A stretch of 64,000 bases of DNA from Sediminispirochaeta bajacaliforniensis DSM 16054. Lineage in GTDB: Bacteria > Spirochaetota > Spirochaetia > DSM-16054 > Sediminispirochaetaceae. Of this stretch, positions 27,489 to 37,120 are shown piece by piece. Below the pieces are notes generated by a model. The model was given only the letters and a program-made list of their open reading frames with translations, was not told the DNA's origin and did not search any database. The stretch is taken from assembly GCF_000378205.1 (NCBI RefSeq), contig NZ_KB899413.1, positions 122,187 to 186,186 on the forward strand. The letters are read 5' to 3'. Both the position numbers and the translations under genes were made by a program. Every line of letters begins with the position of its first letter. Positions within the stretch are counted from its first letter, which is position 1.

Positions 27489-28405
27489 ACCTCCAGCTCC
27501 TCATTCGTACGACTGCGTATGGGAGCCAGCTCCAGAATTCTATCCTCAATCTCTTTCAGCTGACTGGAGATCCTGGCATCGATTTCACCGAAATCGGTCT
27601 CGATAACACAGCCCCCCCGATCCACGGTGGAATCCTCGACAACGGTAACGGCCCGTACATTCTCAACCATACGGATAAAATCCTTGATACGGTCACTGGC
27701 AAGTTCCACATCCTCGAGGTTGACCCTGACAAGGACCTCTCCCCGGCTTTTAAGCTTTCTCAAGGCCTGGATGACGTTATTGACGACCACGTTTTTCTGG
27801 TTTTCGCTGATCACCTTCACGACCTTCCGGGCGATCATTAAAACAAGTTCGATGATCTGGGTCTCCGATTCTTCGATGATGGCGGTCCGCTTCTCGATGG
27901 CCTTGTCGAGAACCCGCTGAAGCTGTTCGGCAAGACGGTGGGCATCTTCAAGCCCCTCATCGTATCCAGCCTGTCTTCCTTCATCAAAACCCTCTTTTCG
28001 TGCGTCCTCCCGAACCGCGGAGGCCGCAGCATCGGCATCTTCGGTCGTCTGTTCGGCCTGGCGGTGGGCATCCTCCAAGATACGGCGAGCATCCTCTTCC
28101 GCATCCTGGATTGTTTTGCGCGCCTCGTCACCTTTTTGTTTTACCTCGGCAAAAGCCCTCTCCTCGGCGTCGGAAACGATTTGCTTCGCCTCTTGTTCGG
28201 CGCTTTCCATCATGTGCTGCTTTTCCTGCTCCCAGTTTTGCCGGAAAAGCTCGGCTTCCCGTCGCAGATCATCGGCGGTAGGTCCGGTATACTCCTCCAC
28301 CGCCGCAGGAATCTCTTCCTCGATCATGGGCTGGAAAGGAGTTTGCAGCACAACCTTATCCTGTAAGGTTGCGACCTCCTGGGAACGAAACACATTCTTG
28401 GCCAA
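27485..28405 (-). CDS. fliH: Flagellar export regulator FliH
   Basis: 306 residues. A long Glu/Ala/Arg-rich central coiled coil (about 45-150) includes a Gly-spaced segment (EGFDEGRQAGYDEG). The C-terminal domain resembles V/F-type ATPase stator subunits (IIELVLMIARKVVKVISENQ ... RGGCVIETDFGEIDARIS). FliH dimers hold FliI to the C-ring. It overlaps fliI by 4 bp and follows fliG by 33 bp. It is longer than enteric FliH, as is usual in spirochetes, where FliH forms the spokes of the export cage. Confidence 0.93.
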   Translation of the reverse strand: MAKNVFRSQEVATLQDKVVLQTPFQPMIEEEIPAAVEEYTGPTADDLRREAELFRQNWEQEKQHMMESAEQEAKQIVSDAEERAFAEVKQKGDEARKTIQDAEEDARRILEDAHRQAEQTTEDADAAASAVREDARKEGFDEGRQAGYDEGLEDAHRLAEQLQRVLDKAIEKRTAIIEESETQIIELVLMIARKVVKVISENQKNVVVNNVIQALRKLKSRGEVLVRVNLEDVELASDRIKDFIRMVENVRAVTVVEDSTVDRGGCVIETDFGEIDARISSQLKEIEDRILELAPIRSRTNEELEV

Positions 28406-28438
28406 ATCGATATCCTCCCGGTCCTATCTCCCGCGAAA

Positions 28439-29491
28439 TCAGACGACCATCTCGTCTTCGCCGGAACGGGCCACAACAATTTCTCCCTGATCTTCGAGTT
28501 TCCTGATGATGGCGACAATCTTCTGCTGGGTCTCTTCCACATCCTTGAGCCTGATCGGTCCCATGTATTCCATCTCTTCCTTGAGAAGTGCGGATGCTCG
28601 CTTGGACATGTTCCGGAAGATCTTGTCCTGGACCTCCGCTTCCACGCCGCGCAAGGCCTTTGCAAGCTCGGCGGTATCCACTTCCCTGAGAACCTTCTGG
28701 ATCGCCCGGTCGTCGAGAAGAACGATATCCTCGAAGACAAACATTCGCTTTTTGATCTCTTCGGCCAGCTCGGGGTCCTCTTCCTCAAGGGATTCGATGA
28801 TCGCCTTCTCGGTGGTACGGTCCACGAGGTTGATGATTTCAACAATGTTCTCAACACCACCGGCAGCGGTAAAATCCTCACTGGAAAGGGTCGAAAGCTT
28901 TTTCTCGAGCACCCGTTCCACCTCACGTAAGGTCTCGGGGCTGGTTCTGTCCATGGTGGCGATTCGCTTGGCAACATCGGACTGGAGTTCGTGGGAAAGG
29001 CTTCCGAGAATCGCCGAAGCCTTTGCCGGTTCCAGGTAGGCAAGAATCAAGGCAATGGTCTGGGGATGCTCCTGCTGGATGAAGTTCATCAGGTGCGCAG
29101 GATCGGTACGTCTGATAAAATCGAAGGGACGTACCTGTAGACTGCTGGTGAGGCGGTTGATAATATCCACCGCCTTTTGGCTGCCGAGGCTTTTTTCCAA
29201 AAGTTCCCGAGCATAGTCTATACCACCGGAAGTGATGAAGTCCTGAGCCATCATAAGCTCCTTGAACTCCATCAGGACCCTATCCCTATCCTCGGAATCC
29301 ACATTATCAAGCCGTGCGATCTCGAAGGTGAGGGTTTCGATCTCGTCCTCCCGCATATGCTTGAAGATCTCGGCGGAAATCTCCGAACCGAGGGTTACGA
29401 GGAAAATAGCAGCTTTCTGCCGTCCCGAAAGCTCTTTCTTGATCTTTTTCCCGCCGGCAGCGGCGGCCTGCCCCCCGCTCTGTTTTGCCAT
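28439..29491 (-). CDS. fliG: Flagellar motor switch protein FliG
   Basis: 350 residues with the N, middle and C domains of FliG. The EHPQTIALILAYL motif (middle domain) and the torque-helix residues (FEDIVLLDDRAIQKVLREVD) are present with their conserved charged positions. This is the FliG that belongs with fliF in the main operon, the FliG2-type of spirochetes, which usually have a second, divergent copy elsewhere. It starts 3 bp after fliF. Confidence 0.96.
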   Translation of the reverse strand: MAKQSGGQAAAAGGKKIKKELSGRQKAAIFLVTLGSEISAEIFKHMREDEIETLTFEIARLDNVDSEDRDRVLMEFKELMMAQDFITSGGIDYARELLEKSLGSQKAVDIINRLTSSLQVRPFDFIRRTDPAHLMNFIQQEHPQTIALILAYLEPAKASAILGSLSHELQSDVAKRIATMDRTSPETLREVERVLEKKLSTLSSEDFTAAGGVENIVEIINLVDRTTEKAIIESLEEEDPELAEEIKKRMFVFEDIVLLDDRAIQKVLREVDTAELAKALRGVEAEVQDKIFRNMSKRASALLKEEMEYMGPIRLKDVEETQQKIVAIIRKLEDQGEIVVARSGEDEMVV

Positions 29492-29494
29492 ACG

Positions 29495-31204
29495 CTACTC
29501 CTCCGCCAACCAGGTCCGTATCAGCTGAGCGACATCCTCCGGATGCTCCCGCGCCATATTGATGGCGTTTTCCTGCATCTCCATACGAGCCCGCTCTTCC
29601 ACCGACATGGCCACTTCCATCTCTTCCTCTTCCGCATTCCGCAGGGCCGCTTCCCGCATCATCTGATGCTGACGGGCAAGCTCTTCTTCCCGAAGTCTTC
29701 TTCGCCGCTCAAGTTCCCTGCTGATCAGCCTGAACACAATAAAGGCGACGATGATGACGGCGAGGCCGATAATCGAGTAGAGGATCGCCTGCTGCAGCCG
29801 TTTCTGGGCCCGAAAATGTTCGTCTTCCTGGGCGAACTGACCGGAACGGTCGAACTGAATGTGCTGAACGGTAACGGAATCGCCCCGCTCCTTGTTGAAG
29901 CCGACCGCGTGTTCGATGAGGGTCTGGGCCTTTTTCAAGTCATCGTCGGAGACCGGTGTGTATTCACGCACGATGGAACCGTCGGTATCCAGCTTCACCG
30001 TTCCGTTTTCATTGTAGCTCCAACGCCACACCCCGTCGACGGCCACACCGACGGTGATGCGTCGAATGGTCCACGGGCTCTTCTCTTCGACGATATTCCT
30101 CGTATTGACTTCCTGATTAACGATTTCGGAATTCTTGCTGTAGTTTCCCACGAGGTTATTCATGTCCTTGTAGGCGGGAGGGGTTTGCCCTTCCTGTCCA
30201 GGAGGCCCCTCGGGATTGAATCCGGTTCCCTTAAATTCCTCCTTGACAATCTCACTGGAACGGGGAATGGAGAGCACATATTCGCGCTCGTTGTAGGGGG
30301 TATTGGGATTATCCTCCACGGTTGTAACGGGAAAATGTTCTTCGGTGGAGACCGTCTCCTTTCGGAAGTCGAGATCGATATCGACCTTGAGGATGCTGAC
30401 ACGATCGGGGCCGAATATCTGACTCATCTCTTTGAAGATCTGATTCTTGTAAGTAGATTCAAGCCGCTGCTTTTGATCAAGCTGTCGCTTCGAAAGTTCC
30501 AGACGATCAAAATCGGCCATGTCGGCAAAATCGTTCAGAACAACACCACGCTGGTCGCTAATAACGATGTTTTCATCCTCCAAACCTTCAACAGCCAGGC
30601 GTACCAGTTTTACGATTCCTTCAATTTTGGATCGGCTTTGGGTGATATCGGAGCCTGGTCTGGGGGTAATAATGACCGAGGCGGTAACAGGATTTTGGTC
30701 CTCCTGAAAAAGCTTGTCTTCGGGTAAAACCAGGGTTACCTGCGCATTGTCCACATCCTCAAGTGCTTCTATATGCTGTTCGAGGTTTTCGGTAATGGCC
30801 CGCCTGAGGTTTACATTCCGTTCGAAGTCCGTAAGGGTCCAGCGGTCCATCTTAAAGATATCCCAGGGAGAGGTATCTGCAGGGATTAAATCTTCCCGGG
30901 CCAAAATCGATACCATTCGCTGGGCCGTACGCTTATCGGGAACAAGGATCAATCCCTCGGCGGTTATTTTATGTTCAACCCCTTCTTCATCGAGACGAAC
31001 ACTAATCTTGTCCAGCTTATCCTGGTCTGTAATGGGCGCCGTTATCAAAGGCACCATGCTCGGTGTCGCACTGACATGCAACATAAGCACAATTCCCACC
31101 ACGGCCACCACTACCACCGCTGCGAGAATAAGTTTTTGAACCATCGACCACTTTCCCCATAAGGTCTTCAATTGGTCGATACTCTTTTTCAACCATTCGT
31201 TCAT
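29495..31204 (-). CDS. fliF: Flagellar MS-ring protein FliF
   Basis: About 569 residues. Transmembrane segments lie near 21-43 and 445-465, with a large periplasmic part between them containing ring-building motifs (GLEDENIVISDQRGVVLNDF). A cytoplasmic C-terminal tail ends VAQLIRTWLAEE, the FliG-binding helix. ATG 31204 was chosen because GGGAGGGG lies just upstream; the ATG at 31216 lies before that site. A hairpin with loop AACGGGGAA sits 31 nt upstream of the start (separate entry). Confidence 0.95.
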   Translation of the reverse strand: MNEWLKKSIDQLKTLWGKWSMVQKLILAAVVVVAVVGIVLMLHVSATPSMVPLITAPITDQDKLDKISVRLDEEGVEHKITAEGLILVPDKRTAQRMVSILAREDLIPADTSPWDIFKMDRWTLTDFERNVNLRRAITENLEQHIEALEDVDNAQVTLVLPEDKLFQEDQNPVTASVIITPRPGSDITQSRSKIEGIVKLVRLAVEGLEDENIVISDQRGVVLNDFADMADFDRLELSKRQLDQKQRLESTYKNQIFKEMSQIFGPDRVSILKVDIDLDFRKETVSTEEHFPVTTVEDNPNTPYNEREYVLSIPRSSEIVKEEFKGTGFNPEGPPGQEGQTPPAYKDMNNLVGNYSKNSEIVNQEVNTRNIVEEKSPWTIRRITVGVAVDGVWRWSYNENGTVKLDTDGSIVREYTPVSDDDLKKAQTLIEHAVGFNKERGDSVTVQHIQFDRSGQFAQEDEHFRAQKRLQQAILYSIIGLAVIIVAFIVFRLISRELERRRRLREEELARQHQMMREAALRNAEEEEMEVAMSVEERARMEMQENAINMAREHPEDVAQLIRTWLAEE

Positions 31205-31234
31205 GTCCCCTCCCATATCCTCTGACGATTATGC

Positions 31235-31255
31235 GCTCTCTTCCCCGTTGAGAGC
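31235..31255 (-). promoter_or_regulatory. Intergenic RNA hairpin before fliF (loop AACGGGGAA)
   Basis: In the 64-bp fliE-fliF gap the transcribed strand reads GCTCTC, loop AACGGGGAA, GAGAGC: a 6-bp stem with a 9-nt loop. The loop is identical to that of the hairpin before fliO, while the stems differ. It precedes the fliF ribosome site GGGAGGGG. No T-run follows. A GGA in a loop plus a GGA in the ribosome site is the geometry of CsrA-type translational repressor targets; that assignment is inferred. Confidence 0.55.
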
Positions 31256-31268
31256 ACAAAACCGATTA

Positions 31269-31607
31269 CTATCTCAGGTTTATAATCTCACGATACGCTT
31301 TCAAGGCTTCGTCAACAACACTCTTGGTCATCGATACCGCCATATTCGCCTTTCCCATGGCGATGGTGACATCGTGAACATCCACACTATCAGGATCGGT
31401 AATAAACTGCTGGGCAAGGGCATTGGCCTCCTGCTCCTGGTTACTGGCCCCGGTAAGGGCCTTTTCCACCAGGGAGCCGAAATCCTGCCCAACCATGGGA
31501 GCATCGACTTTCTCCTCATTGGCGTGCACGATCCCGGAAAGATGCGAGGGGTTGGTTTTTGCCAGCCTGACGATATCACCGACGGCGGCTCCTGTAATCG
31601 CACTCAT
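31269..31607 (-). CDS. fliE: Flagellar MS-ring/rod adaptor FliE
   Basis: 112 residues. The C-terminal half has the FliE signature (DVHDVTIAMGKANMAVSMTK then SVVDEALKAYREIINLR). FliE is the first exported rod protein and joins the MS ring to the proximal rod. It starts 3 bp after flgC. A 64-bp gap with a hairpin separates it from fliF. Confidence 0.94.
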   Translation of the reverse strand: MSAITGAAVGDIVRLAKTNPSHLSGIVHANEEKVDAPMVGQDFGSLVEKALTGASNQEQEANALAQQFITDPDSVDVHDVTIAMGKANMAVSMTKSVVDEALKAYREIINLR

Positions 31608-31610
31608 CTA

Positions 31611-32069
31611 TTACCTCCCGATCTCGAGGGCCCGCATGAACATTGCCTTGCTTCCGTTCACCACGGCCACATTCGCCTCATAGGAGCGGCTGGCACTCAT
31701 CATGTCCACCATCTCCTCCACAATATTGACATTGGGCATTTCAACATACCCCTTCTTCGGACCTGTCTGAATGGCATCGGGATGGGTCGGATCGTAGACC
31801 AGCTTGGGCTTCGCATCCATATCCTTTTGAACGGAAGCAACCCGAACTCCTCGTCCCACGCCATTATCAAGGGCGGTGGGAAGGAAAGGACTTCGCCAGT
31901 AAGGCTGGCTGTTACGTGATCGAAAGATGACCCGACTGCGTCTGAAGGGTCCCCCTTCGGGGGTTCTCGCCGTGCTTGCATTGGCAATATTATCGCTCAC
32001 CACATCCAGACGTAAGCGCTGGGCGCTCATGCCGGTGGCCGCCACGTTGATGCTGCTAAAAAGGCCCAT
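31611..32069 (-). CDS. flgC: Flagellar proximal rod protein FlgC
   Basis: 152 residues. The N-terminal rod motif (AATGMSAQRLRLDVVSDNIA plus NAST) and the C-terminal segment YVEMPNVNIVEEMVDMMSAS with RSYEANV are the family hallmarks. It follows flgB by 14 bp and precedes fliE by 3 bp, as in the standard flgBC-fliE arrangement. Confidence 0.96.
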   Translation of the reverse strand: MGLFSSINVAATGMSAQRLRLDVVSDNIANASTARTPEGGPFRRSRVIFRSRNSQPYWRSPFLPTALDNGVGRGVRVASVQKDMDAKPKLVYDPTHPDAIQTGPKKGYVEMPNVNIVEEMVDMMSASRSYEANVAVVNGSKAMFMRALEIGR

Positions 32070-32083
32070 ACTCTATCTCCTTA

Positions 32084-32500
32084 CTAACGCAGAACGATGT
32101 TGACCCGGGAAAATTCCCCTGCAACAACCCTGCTCATCATGTCGTATCGCAACTGATTCTGAAGAAGAAGCATGCTCTCCTCCTCCACGTCCACATTATT
32201 ACCGTTGTTGTCCGATTCACTCAGGTAATCCAGGACCCTTTTGGGTCGGACATCACGATAATTCTGAACACGATTAAATGGAATGTGACGCTCATTGGTA
32301 AGGGCGGCCTGAGGCTTGGTTACCTTTTCCGAATCGAGAGCCCTGGCGAGCTGCGATTCGAAATTAACGACACTCCGTTTATAGTTCGGCGTATCGGCAT
32401 TGGCAATATTATTCGCCATCACCTGGCGCCTGAGCATCTCCACATCCATGGAACGGTGCAAAATATCGAGGGTTTTTCCAAAACTATTATTCAGAAACAT
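32084..32500 (-). CDS. flgB: Flagellar proximal rod protein FlgB
   Basis: 138 residues. It begins MFLNNSFGKTLDILHRSMDV and carries the rod motif RRQVMANNIANADTPNYKR and a C-terminal helix. It is the first gene of the classical flagellar block. The 53-bp gap to hslU has a short ATCGG-A-CCGAT palindrome but no clear strong promoter; a TTGCAC-like element inside the end of hslU is not convincing. In Borrelia a sigma70 promoter lies upstream of flgB. Confidence 0.96.
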   Translation of the reverse strand: MFLNNSFGKTLDILHRSMDVEMLRRQVMANNIANADTPNYKRSVVNFESQLARALDSEKVTKPQAALTNERHIPFNRVQNYRDVRPKRVLDYLSESDNNGNNVDVEEESMLLLQNQLRYDMMSRVVAGEFSRVNIVLR

Positions 32501-32553
32501 CCTGTGCCTCCGTTCTTATCATCGGTCCGATACCCATCCCACTTTACCATCTT

Positions 32554-33897
32554 CTACAGGATGTACCGTGCAAGATCCTGGTCCTGCACAATATCTCCGA
32601 GTTGACTCTCCACATACTCGGGGGTAATCGGTATCTTCTGCCCTTTAAGCTCGGGAGCGGTAAAGGAGATGTCCTCCAGCAACAGCTCCATAATGGTGTG
32701 GAGACGCCGTGCACCGATATTCTCGGTCCGTGCATTCACCTCAGCAGCAATCTCGCTCAGTTTTCTGATCGCGGGATCGGTAAACTCAATATCAACCCCT
32801 TCGGTTTTCAAGAGTTCGATATATTGCCGGGTCAGGGCATTTTCAGGCTCCGTCAGAATCCTAACGAAATCGTCGGCATCGAGGTCGTCGAGTTCCACAC
32901 GCAGGGGGAAGCGCCCCTGAAGTTCGGGAATCAGATCACTCGGCTTACTGGTATGAAAGGCACCGGCAGCAATGAAGAGGATGTGACTGGTATCGATCAT
33001 ACCGTACTTGGTGTTGACGGTCGAACCTTCCACAATGGGAAGGATATCCCGCTGGACCCCTTCCCTGCTCACGTCGGCACCACCCTGGTCCGATTTCACG
33101 GCAACCTTGTCAATTTCATCGATAAAGATGATACCCATCTGCTCGCATCGCTCCCTGGCGATATCTCCGGCCCGTTCGGTATCGATCAATTTATCCATCT
33201 CTTCGTCGAGAAGGATCTTTTTCGCCTGTTCGACTCTCACCCGTTTGCGCTTCTTACCACCTCCGAAGATTGAACCGAGATTTCCGAAGTTAACATCCAT
33301 TGCCTCGGGGCTCTGTCCGCTGAATACTTCTATGGTGGGAAATGAGCCGCCGCTGACCTGGACCTCCACAAGCTTGTCGTCCAGCTTTCCTTCTCGCAGC
33401 ATGGTCCGGAATTTTTCCCGGGTAGCGCCCTGCCCGCCACCGACCTCGGGAACAGATGGATCTCCCCCAATACCCGGAAGCAAAAGGTCGAGAAGGGCCT
33501 CCTCCGCCCGGTTTTCGGCCTCCACCTTGACACCTTCGGACATCTCTGCCTTAACCATATTCAGAGAAACGGTCATGAGGTCTCTGACCATGGATTCGAC
33601 ATCCCGTCCCACATAGCCGACTTCCGTATATTTCGTCGCTTCAACCTTGATAAACGGCGCACCGCTAAGCCTCGAAAGTCTTCGGGCTATTTCGGTCTTT
33701 CCTACGCCGGTCGGCCCTATCATGATGATATTTTTCGGTGCGATTTCATCCCTGAGATTTTCGGCCAGCATACGACGCCTGACCCTGTTTCGCAGGGCAA
33801 TTGCAACGGCCTTTTTCGCCTTTTCCTGACCGACAATATATTTATCCAGCTCGGTGACAATCTGGCGGGGAGTCATCGTGTCGAAATTCTGTTTCAT
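32554..33897 (-). CDS. hslU: ATP-dependent protease ATPase subunit HslU (ClpY)
   Basis: About 447 residues, a AAA+ unfoldase that feeds substrates to HslV. Walker A GPTGVGKT is at 61-68 and Walker B is [10 protein letters not shown]. The I-domain insertion is present (about 110-240) and the C-terminus ends in DLARYIL, the tail that inserts into HslV. ATG 33897 gives the family start [20 protein letters not shown] and overlaps hslV by 4 bp (ATGA); a longer in-frame start at 33939 has no support. The hslVU pair just before flgB is conserved in spirochetes. Confidence 0.96.
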   Translation of the reverse strand: MKQNFDTMTPRQIVTELDKYIVGQEKAKKAVAIALRNRVRRRMLAENLRDEIAPKNIIMIGPTGVGKTEIARRLSRLSGAPFIKVEATKYTEVGYVGRDVESMVRDLMTVSLNMVKAEMSEGVKVEAENRAEEALLDLLLPGIGGDPSVPEVGGGQGATREKFRTMLREGKLDDKLVEVQVSGGSFPTIEVFSGQSPEAMDVNFGNLGSIFGGGKKRKRVRVEQAKKILLDEEMDKLIDTERAGDIARERCEQMGIIFIDEIDKVAVKSDQGGADVSREGVQRDILPIVEGSTVNTKYGMIDTSHILFIAAGAFHTSKPSDLIPELQGRFPLRVELDDLDADDFVRILTEPENALTRQYIELLKTEGVDIEFTDPAIRKLSEIAAEVNARTENIGARRLHTIMELLLEDISFTAPELKGQKIPITPEYVESQLGDIVQDQDLARYIL

Positions 33898-34445
33898 AGT
33901 ATCTCCTCCAGGATGAACTGATCGTTCGTATAGATACAAATACCCGAAGCGATCTTCATCGCACGGAGGGCAATTTCTTTCGGTGGAAGGTCGGAGGCGT
34001 CAAGATAGGCAAGGGCCGCGGCATAAGCAAAATTGCCACCGCTACCGATGGCAATGGCGTTGTTTTCCGGCTCTACGACATCGCCGGTCCCGCTGATAAG
34101 CAAGGTTTTGGTATGGTCGGCAACAAGCAGCATTGCCTCCAAACGGCGAAGGGCCCGGTCGGTCCTCCACAGCTTTGCAAGCTCCACCGCTGAACGGGTA
34201 ATGTCCCCCCCGTGCTGCTTCAATTTCCCTTCAAAATGCTCAAACAAGGTAAAGGCATCTGCGGTTGCTCCTGCAAAGCCTGCAAGTACCTTTCCGTCAT
34301 ACATCCGGCGGACCTTTCGCGCGTTTCCCTTCATTACCGTTTGGCCCAATGTAACCTGTCCATCACCGGCCATCGCCACGTTTTCTTCACGTCTGACAGC
34401 GATGATTGTCGTCGCATGCATGGTGAGGCTCTTTTCTTCGCTCAT
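33894..34445 (-). CDS. hslV: ATP-dependent protease peptidase subunit HslV (ClpQ)
   Basis: 183 residues, a proteasome-beta-like peptidase. The mature protein would begin at the catalytic Thr in [20 protein letters not shown], Thr12 from this start (Thr4 if translation starts at Met9), so a short propeptide must be removed. [16 protein letters not shown] is the usual second motif. ATG 34445 overlaps the xerC stop by 4 bp. It forms a two-gene unit with hslU. Confidence 0.96.
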   Translation of the reverse strand: MSEEKSLTMHATTIIAVRREENVAMAGDGQVTLGQTVMKGNARKVRRMYDGKVLAGFAGATADAFTLFEHFEGKLKQHGGDITRSAVELAKLWRTDRALRRLEAMLLVADHTKTLLISGTGDVVEPENNAIAIGSGGNFAYAAALAYLDASDLPPKEIALRAMKIASGICIYTNDQFILEEIL

Positions 34446-35383
34446 GATTTCTGCTCCTTTTTCCCGACAGAACCTGTGGATCCATGGGGATGTGCATTTC
34501 GATAAACATCCTGAAGCCGCTTCAGGGAAACATGAGTATAGATCCCGGTGGTGGAGAGATCGGCATGTCCGAGCAACTCCTGAACCGTTCTGATATCCGC
34601 CCCCCTATCGAGGAGGTGGGTTGCAAAACTATGCCGAAAGAGATGGGGATGCAGCCGTTTTCCCGAAGCAAGTCGCTCTTGATGTTTTCTTAAGATAAAA
34701 CCGGCACCTCGTCTGGTCAATCTTTCTCCATGCGCATTGAGAAAAAGTGCCTGAACAGCGTCTTTTTTGTCCGATGCGACCCGCGCTCTTCGGTAGGGAA
34801 GATAGGTGGCAAGTGCAGACATTGCCTGGGGACCCAGATAGGCAATCCTTTGGCGATCTCCCTTTCCCAAGAGTTTTACCGTCCTTTTTTTCGTATCGAG
34901 GTCAAGCATATCTATTCCAACAGCCTCGGAGACACGGGCCCCGGTACTGTACAAGAGTTCCATGAGCAATTTGTCCCGTACCCCTATGAATCCATTTCCC
35001 GAAAAGGACAGGAGTTCAGAGGCTTCCACCTCGCTCAGAACCTCGGGAAGATGTCGTTCCCGCCCTTTACCCCTTACCGAAGCAAAGGGATTCGATACAA
35101 CATCTCCCTGCTTTACCGCATAACGGTAGAAGCCCCTGATCGAAGAGAGGGCCCGTGCGGAGGAGGCGGGGCTCAAAGTATCTTTGAGTTCGGCAACGAA
35201 ACGTCTCACCAGGGAGGGGGAGAGTTCGAGCCCGCAGCCTTCATCCTCAACGAAGCGACAGAATCGGTCCAGATCGACACCGTAGGCATCGACCGTACGG
35301 GGAGAAAGGGTCCTAACCGCAACAAGATAGCGAAGATACGTGTCTACCAACGATCGAATTTCGCTTTTTTCGGCTTCAGGCAT
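34442..35383 (-). CDS. xerC: Tyrosine recombinase XerC
   Basis: About 313 residues. An N-terminal SAM-like core-binding domain is followed by a catalytic domain with the full set: Arg in [11 protein letters not shown], Lys in [13 protein letters not shown] in [14 protein letters not shown], His in [10 protein letters not shown] and the Tyr nucleophile in GIYTHVS. XerC/XerD resolve chromosome dimers at dif. I call it XerC because the tail [20 protein letters not shown] resembles XerC; XerC/XerD naming is tentative. ATG 35383 has AGGGGG about 9 nt upstream and overlaps dprA by 8 bp. Confidence 0.88.
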   Translation of the reverse strand: MPEAEKSEIRSLVDTYLRYLVAVRTLSPRTVDAYGVDLDRFCRFVEDEGCGLELSPSLVRRFVAELKDTLSPASSARALSSIRGFYRYAVKQGDVVSNPFASVRGKGRERHLPEVLSEVEASELLSFSGNGFIGVRDKLLMELLYSTGARVSEAVGIDMLDLDTKKRTVKLLGKGDRQRIAYLGPQAMSALATYLPYRRARVASDKKDAVQALFLNAHGERLTRRGAGFILRKHQERLASGKRLHPHLFRHSFATHLLDRGADIRTVQELLGHADLSTTGIYTHVSLKRLQDVYRNAHPHGSTGSVGKKEQKS

Positions 35384-36389
35384 TCTTTCGGTCCCCCTGA
35401 AAGGCGGAAAACCATGTTCCGCTGTAGAAAAAGAGGTCACCCTCTATTTCCTGTCTCACCAACCGGGCAAAGGAAGAAGGTTCTCGTGCTTCCTCGCCTC
35501 CGACAATAGTCCGGCAGCCATCGCTGCCCCAATGACGAAGCAGATCACTTCCGTGCTCAAGCACAGCGGCCCCGTCTCGTTCGAGATGCAGGGTCCCACG
35601 AAAGGCCTCACGTTCAACCCCGCAGCGATGGACAAAGAGGTCGCGCCCCTGTTCCAAGGCATAGTCCGCTGTAATGAGGGCACCGGACTTTGTCGGGGCG
35701 GCTATCACCACGGTGGAGCGGCAGATACCGGAAATGATTCTATTCCTTGCGGGAAAGTGGAAACGCAGGGGCGCCGTTCCCGGAGGATACTCACTGACAA
35801 GCCCCCCGCCCTCGGCGAGAATGCGCTTTGCAAGCCGATGATGGGCCTCAGGATAGATGCGATCGACACCTGAACCGAGAACCGCAAGGGTGTATCCCCC
35901 GCCACTGAGGGCCCCTTCATGGGCGGCCCTGTCGATTCCTCTGGCAAGCCCCGAAACAACGGGAACGGAAGAAAGCGCCAGTTCTGCGGAAAAAGAGAAG
36001 GCAGCGGCTATCGAAGCGGGATCACCTTTCCGGGTACCGACCACGGCAACGGCAGGATCGGCAGGAGCGGGTAATGATCCACGGAGATATAAGAGATAAG
36101 GCGGATCATAAATCTCCCGCAGCAGAACCGGATAGCGAGAATCCCAGTAGGAAATAATGGATGCACCTATGGCATTTACACCCTGGACCACCCCTTCGAT
36201 GTCTTTCTCGATATTCAACAACTGTTCGTTCTCGAAATGAAGGCGTCTGCCGGTCAAAGCCTGGAGATCGAATCGGCCCAGACGCAAAAGCTCCCGCAGG
36301 TCGGGAATAATGTCGGAAAGCATAAGACGCTCGGCACTACGAAGGCCGGGAAGAAGCGATATACCAATGTCAAACCGGATATCATTCAT
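35376..36389 (-). CDS. dprA: DNA-processing protein DprA (Smf)
   Basis: About 337 residues. A short N-terminal HhH-like region is followed by the Rossmann-like DprA domain: AVVGTRKGDP, VVSGLARGIDRAAHEGALSG, TLAVLGSGVDRIYP and FPARNRIISG. DprA loads RecA on incoming single-stranded DNA; many non-competent bacteria also keep it. The start at 36389 has GGAGG 6 nt upstream and overlaps the lipoprotein stop by 8 bp; a longer in-frame start at 36548 would lie inside the lipoprotein gene. The position before xerC/hslVU is conserved in spirochetes. Confidence 0.95.
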   Translation of the reverse strand: MNDIRFDIGISLLPGLRSAERLMLSDIIPDLRELLRLGRFDLQALTGRRLHFENEQLLNIEKDIEGVVQGVNAIGASIISYWDSRYPVLLREIYDPPYLLYLRGSLPAPADPAVAVVGTRKGDPASIAAAFSFSAELALSSVPVVSGLARGIDRAAHEGALSGGGYTLAVLGSGVDRIYPEAHHRLAKRILAEGGGLVSEYPPGTAPLRFHFPARNRIISGICRSTVVIAAPTKSGALITADYALEQGRDLFVHRCGVEREAFRGTLHLERDGAAVLEHGSDLLRHWGSDGCRTIVGGEEAREPSSFARLVRQEIEGDLFFYSGTWFSAFQGDRKNA

Positions 36390-37104
36390 AACTTCCCTCC
36401 AAGAGTGCCGAACGGTTTTCCGTGGCCTTTGCCTTCTGTTCCTCGCTCGCCTGTTTGCTCTCGCTGATCTCCTTATAGAGCTGGGCCGCTTCCTGTGGAA
36501 AGCCCTCAAGAATTCGGATACGGGCAAGCAAAAACTTTCCTCCGACATGGTTCGGATAGACCTTCAAAAGCCGCAGGGTTCGACGTTCACCCTCGACTAC
36601 ATCATCCATATCATAGAGGGCAAGAACGGCAGAGGCGTACAAAGCGCTTTCATATCTACCATCAAGCTCCACCGCTCGTTCGAGATAAAAGGAAGCCTCC
36701 TCGATCCCCTTCTCTCGCAGGGCCTTATCACCTTCGGCCTTTGCAACATAGCCTCGGCACAGCCCTGCATAATAGAACAGGACAGGATTTGCAGGGTAGA
36801 TATCGAGGGCCCTTGTAAATTGTTCGAGAGCCGGACCGTACATCTTCTTTTCCATCAAATCCAGTGCAAGGATTCGATAATAGAGTCCGAGCTGACCGGT
36901 ATCCTGTACACGCTTTTCAATATCGCTATCGTAGCGGCGGATAGCCTTTTCCAATTCATCAATCTTCTTTGCATCAACACTCTCATCCCGATACCCTTCC
37001 CGTTCGGTAGAGCTAAGCAGCTGAAGCATCCGATCTCCTCCCCGGGAACAGGAAGCAAATAGGAGCGGAAGAAGGAGCAGAAGAAAACAGCGTTTTTTAT
37101 TCAT
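36382..37104 (-). CDS. TPR-repeat lipoprotein
   Basis: About 240 residues. A lipoprotein signal (MNKKRCFLLLLLPLLFASC; lipobox L-F-A-S-C) makes it a membrane-anchored periplasmic or surface protein. Tetratricopeptide-like helical repeats follow (YYRILALDLMEKKMYGPALE, YPANPVLFYYAGLCRGYVAK, YESALYASAVLALYDMDDVV). I chose ATG 37104 because only this start gives a signal peptide; the frame extends upstream over xerD without sense. Borrelia has a TPR protein at the same place (BB0298 by memory). A cell-envelope or division role is a contextual guess. Confidence 0.85.
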   Translation of the reverse strand: MNKKRCFLLLLLPLLFASCSRGGDRMLQLLSSTEREGYRDESVDAKKIDELEKAIRRYDSDIEKRVQDTGQLGLYYRILALDLMEKKMYGPALEQFTRALDIYPANPVLFYYAGLCRGYVAKAEGDKALREKGIEEASFYLERAVELDGRYESALYASAVLALYDMDDVVEGERRTLRLLKVYPNHVGGKFLLARIRILEGFPQEAAQLYKEISESKQASEEQKAKATENRSALLEGSYE

Positions 37105-37120
37105 AGAGACCTCCTTCTTT

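Noticed and set aside
29177..30727. 516-codon open frame on the plus strand
   Set aside because: It lies wholly antisense to fliG and fliF, has no family-like motifs, and its open length follows from codon bias of the real genes.
32501..32570. Expected sigma70 promoter before flgB, as in Borrelia
   Set aside because: Only a TTGCAC-like -35 and no good -10 were found in the 53-bp gap and the end of hslU.
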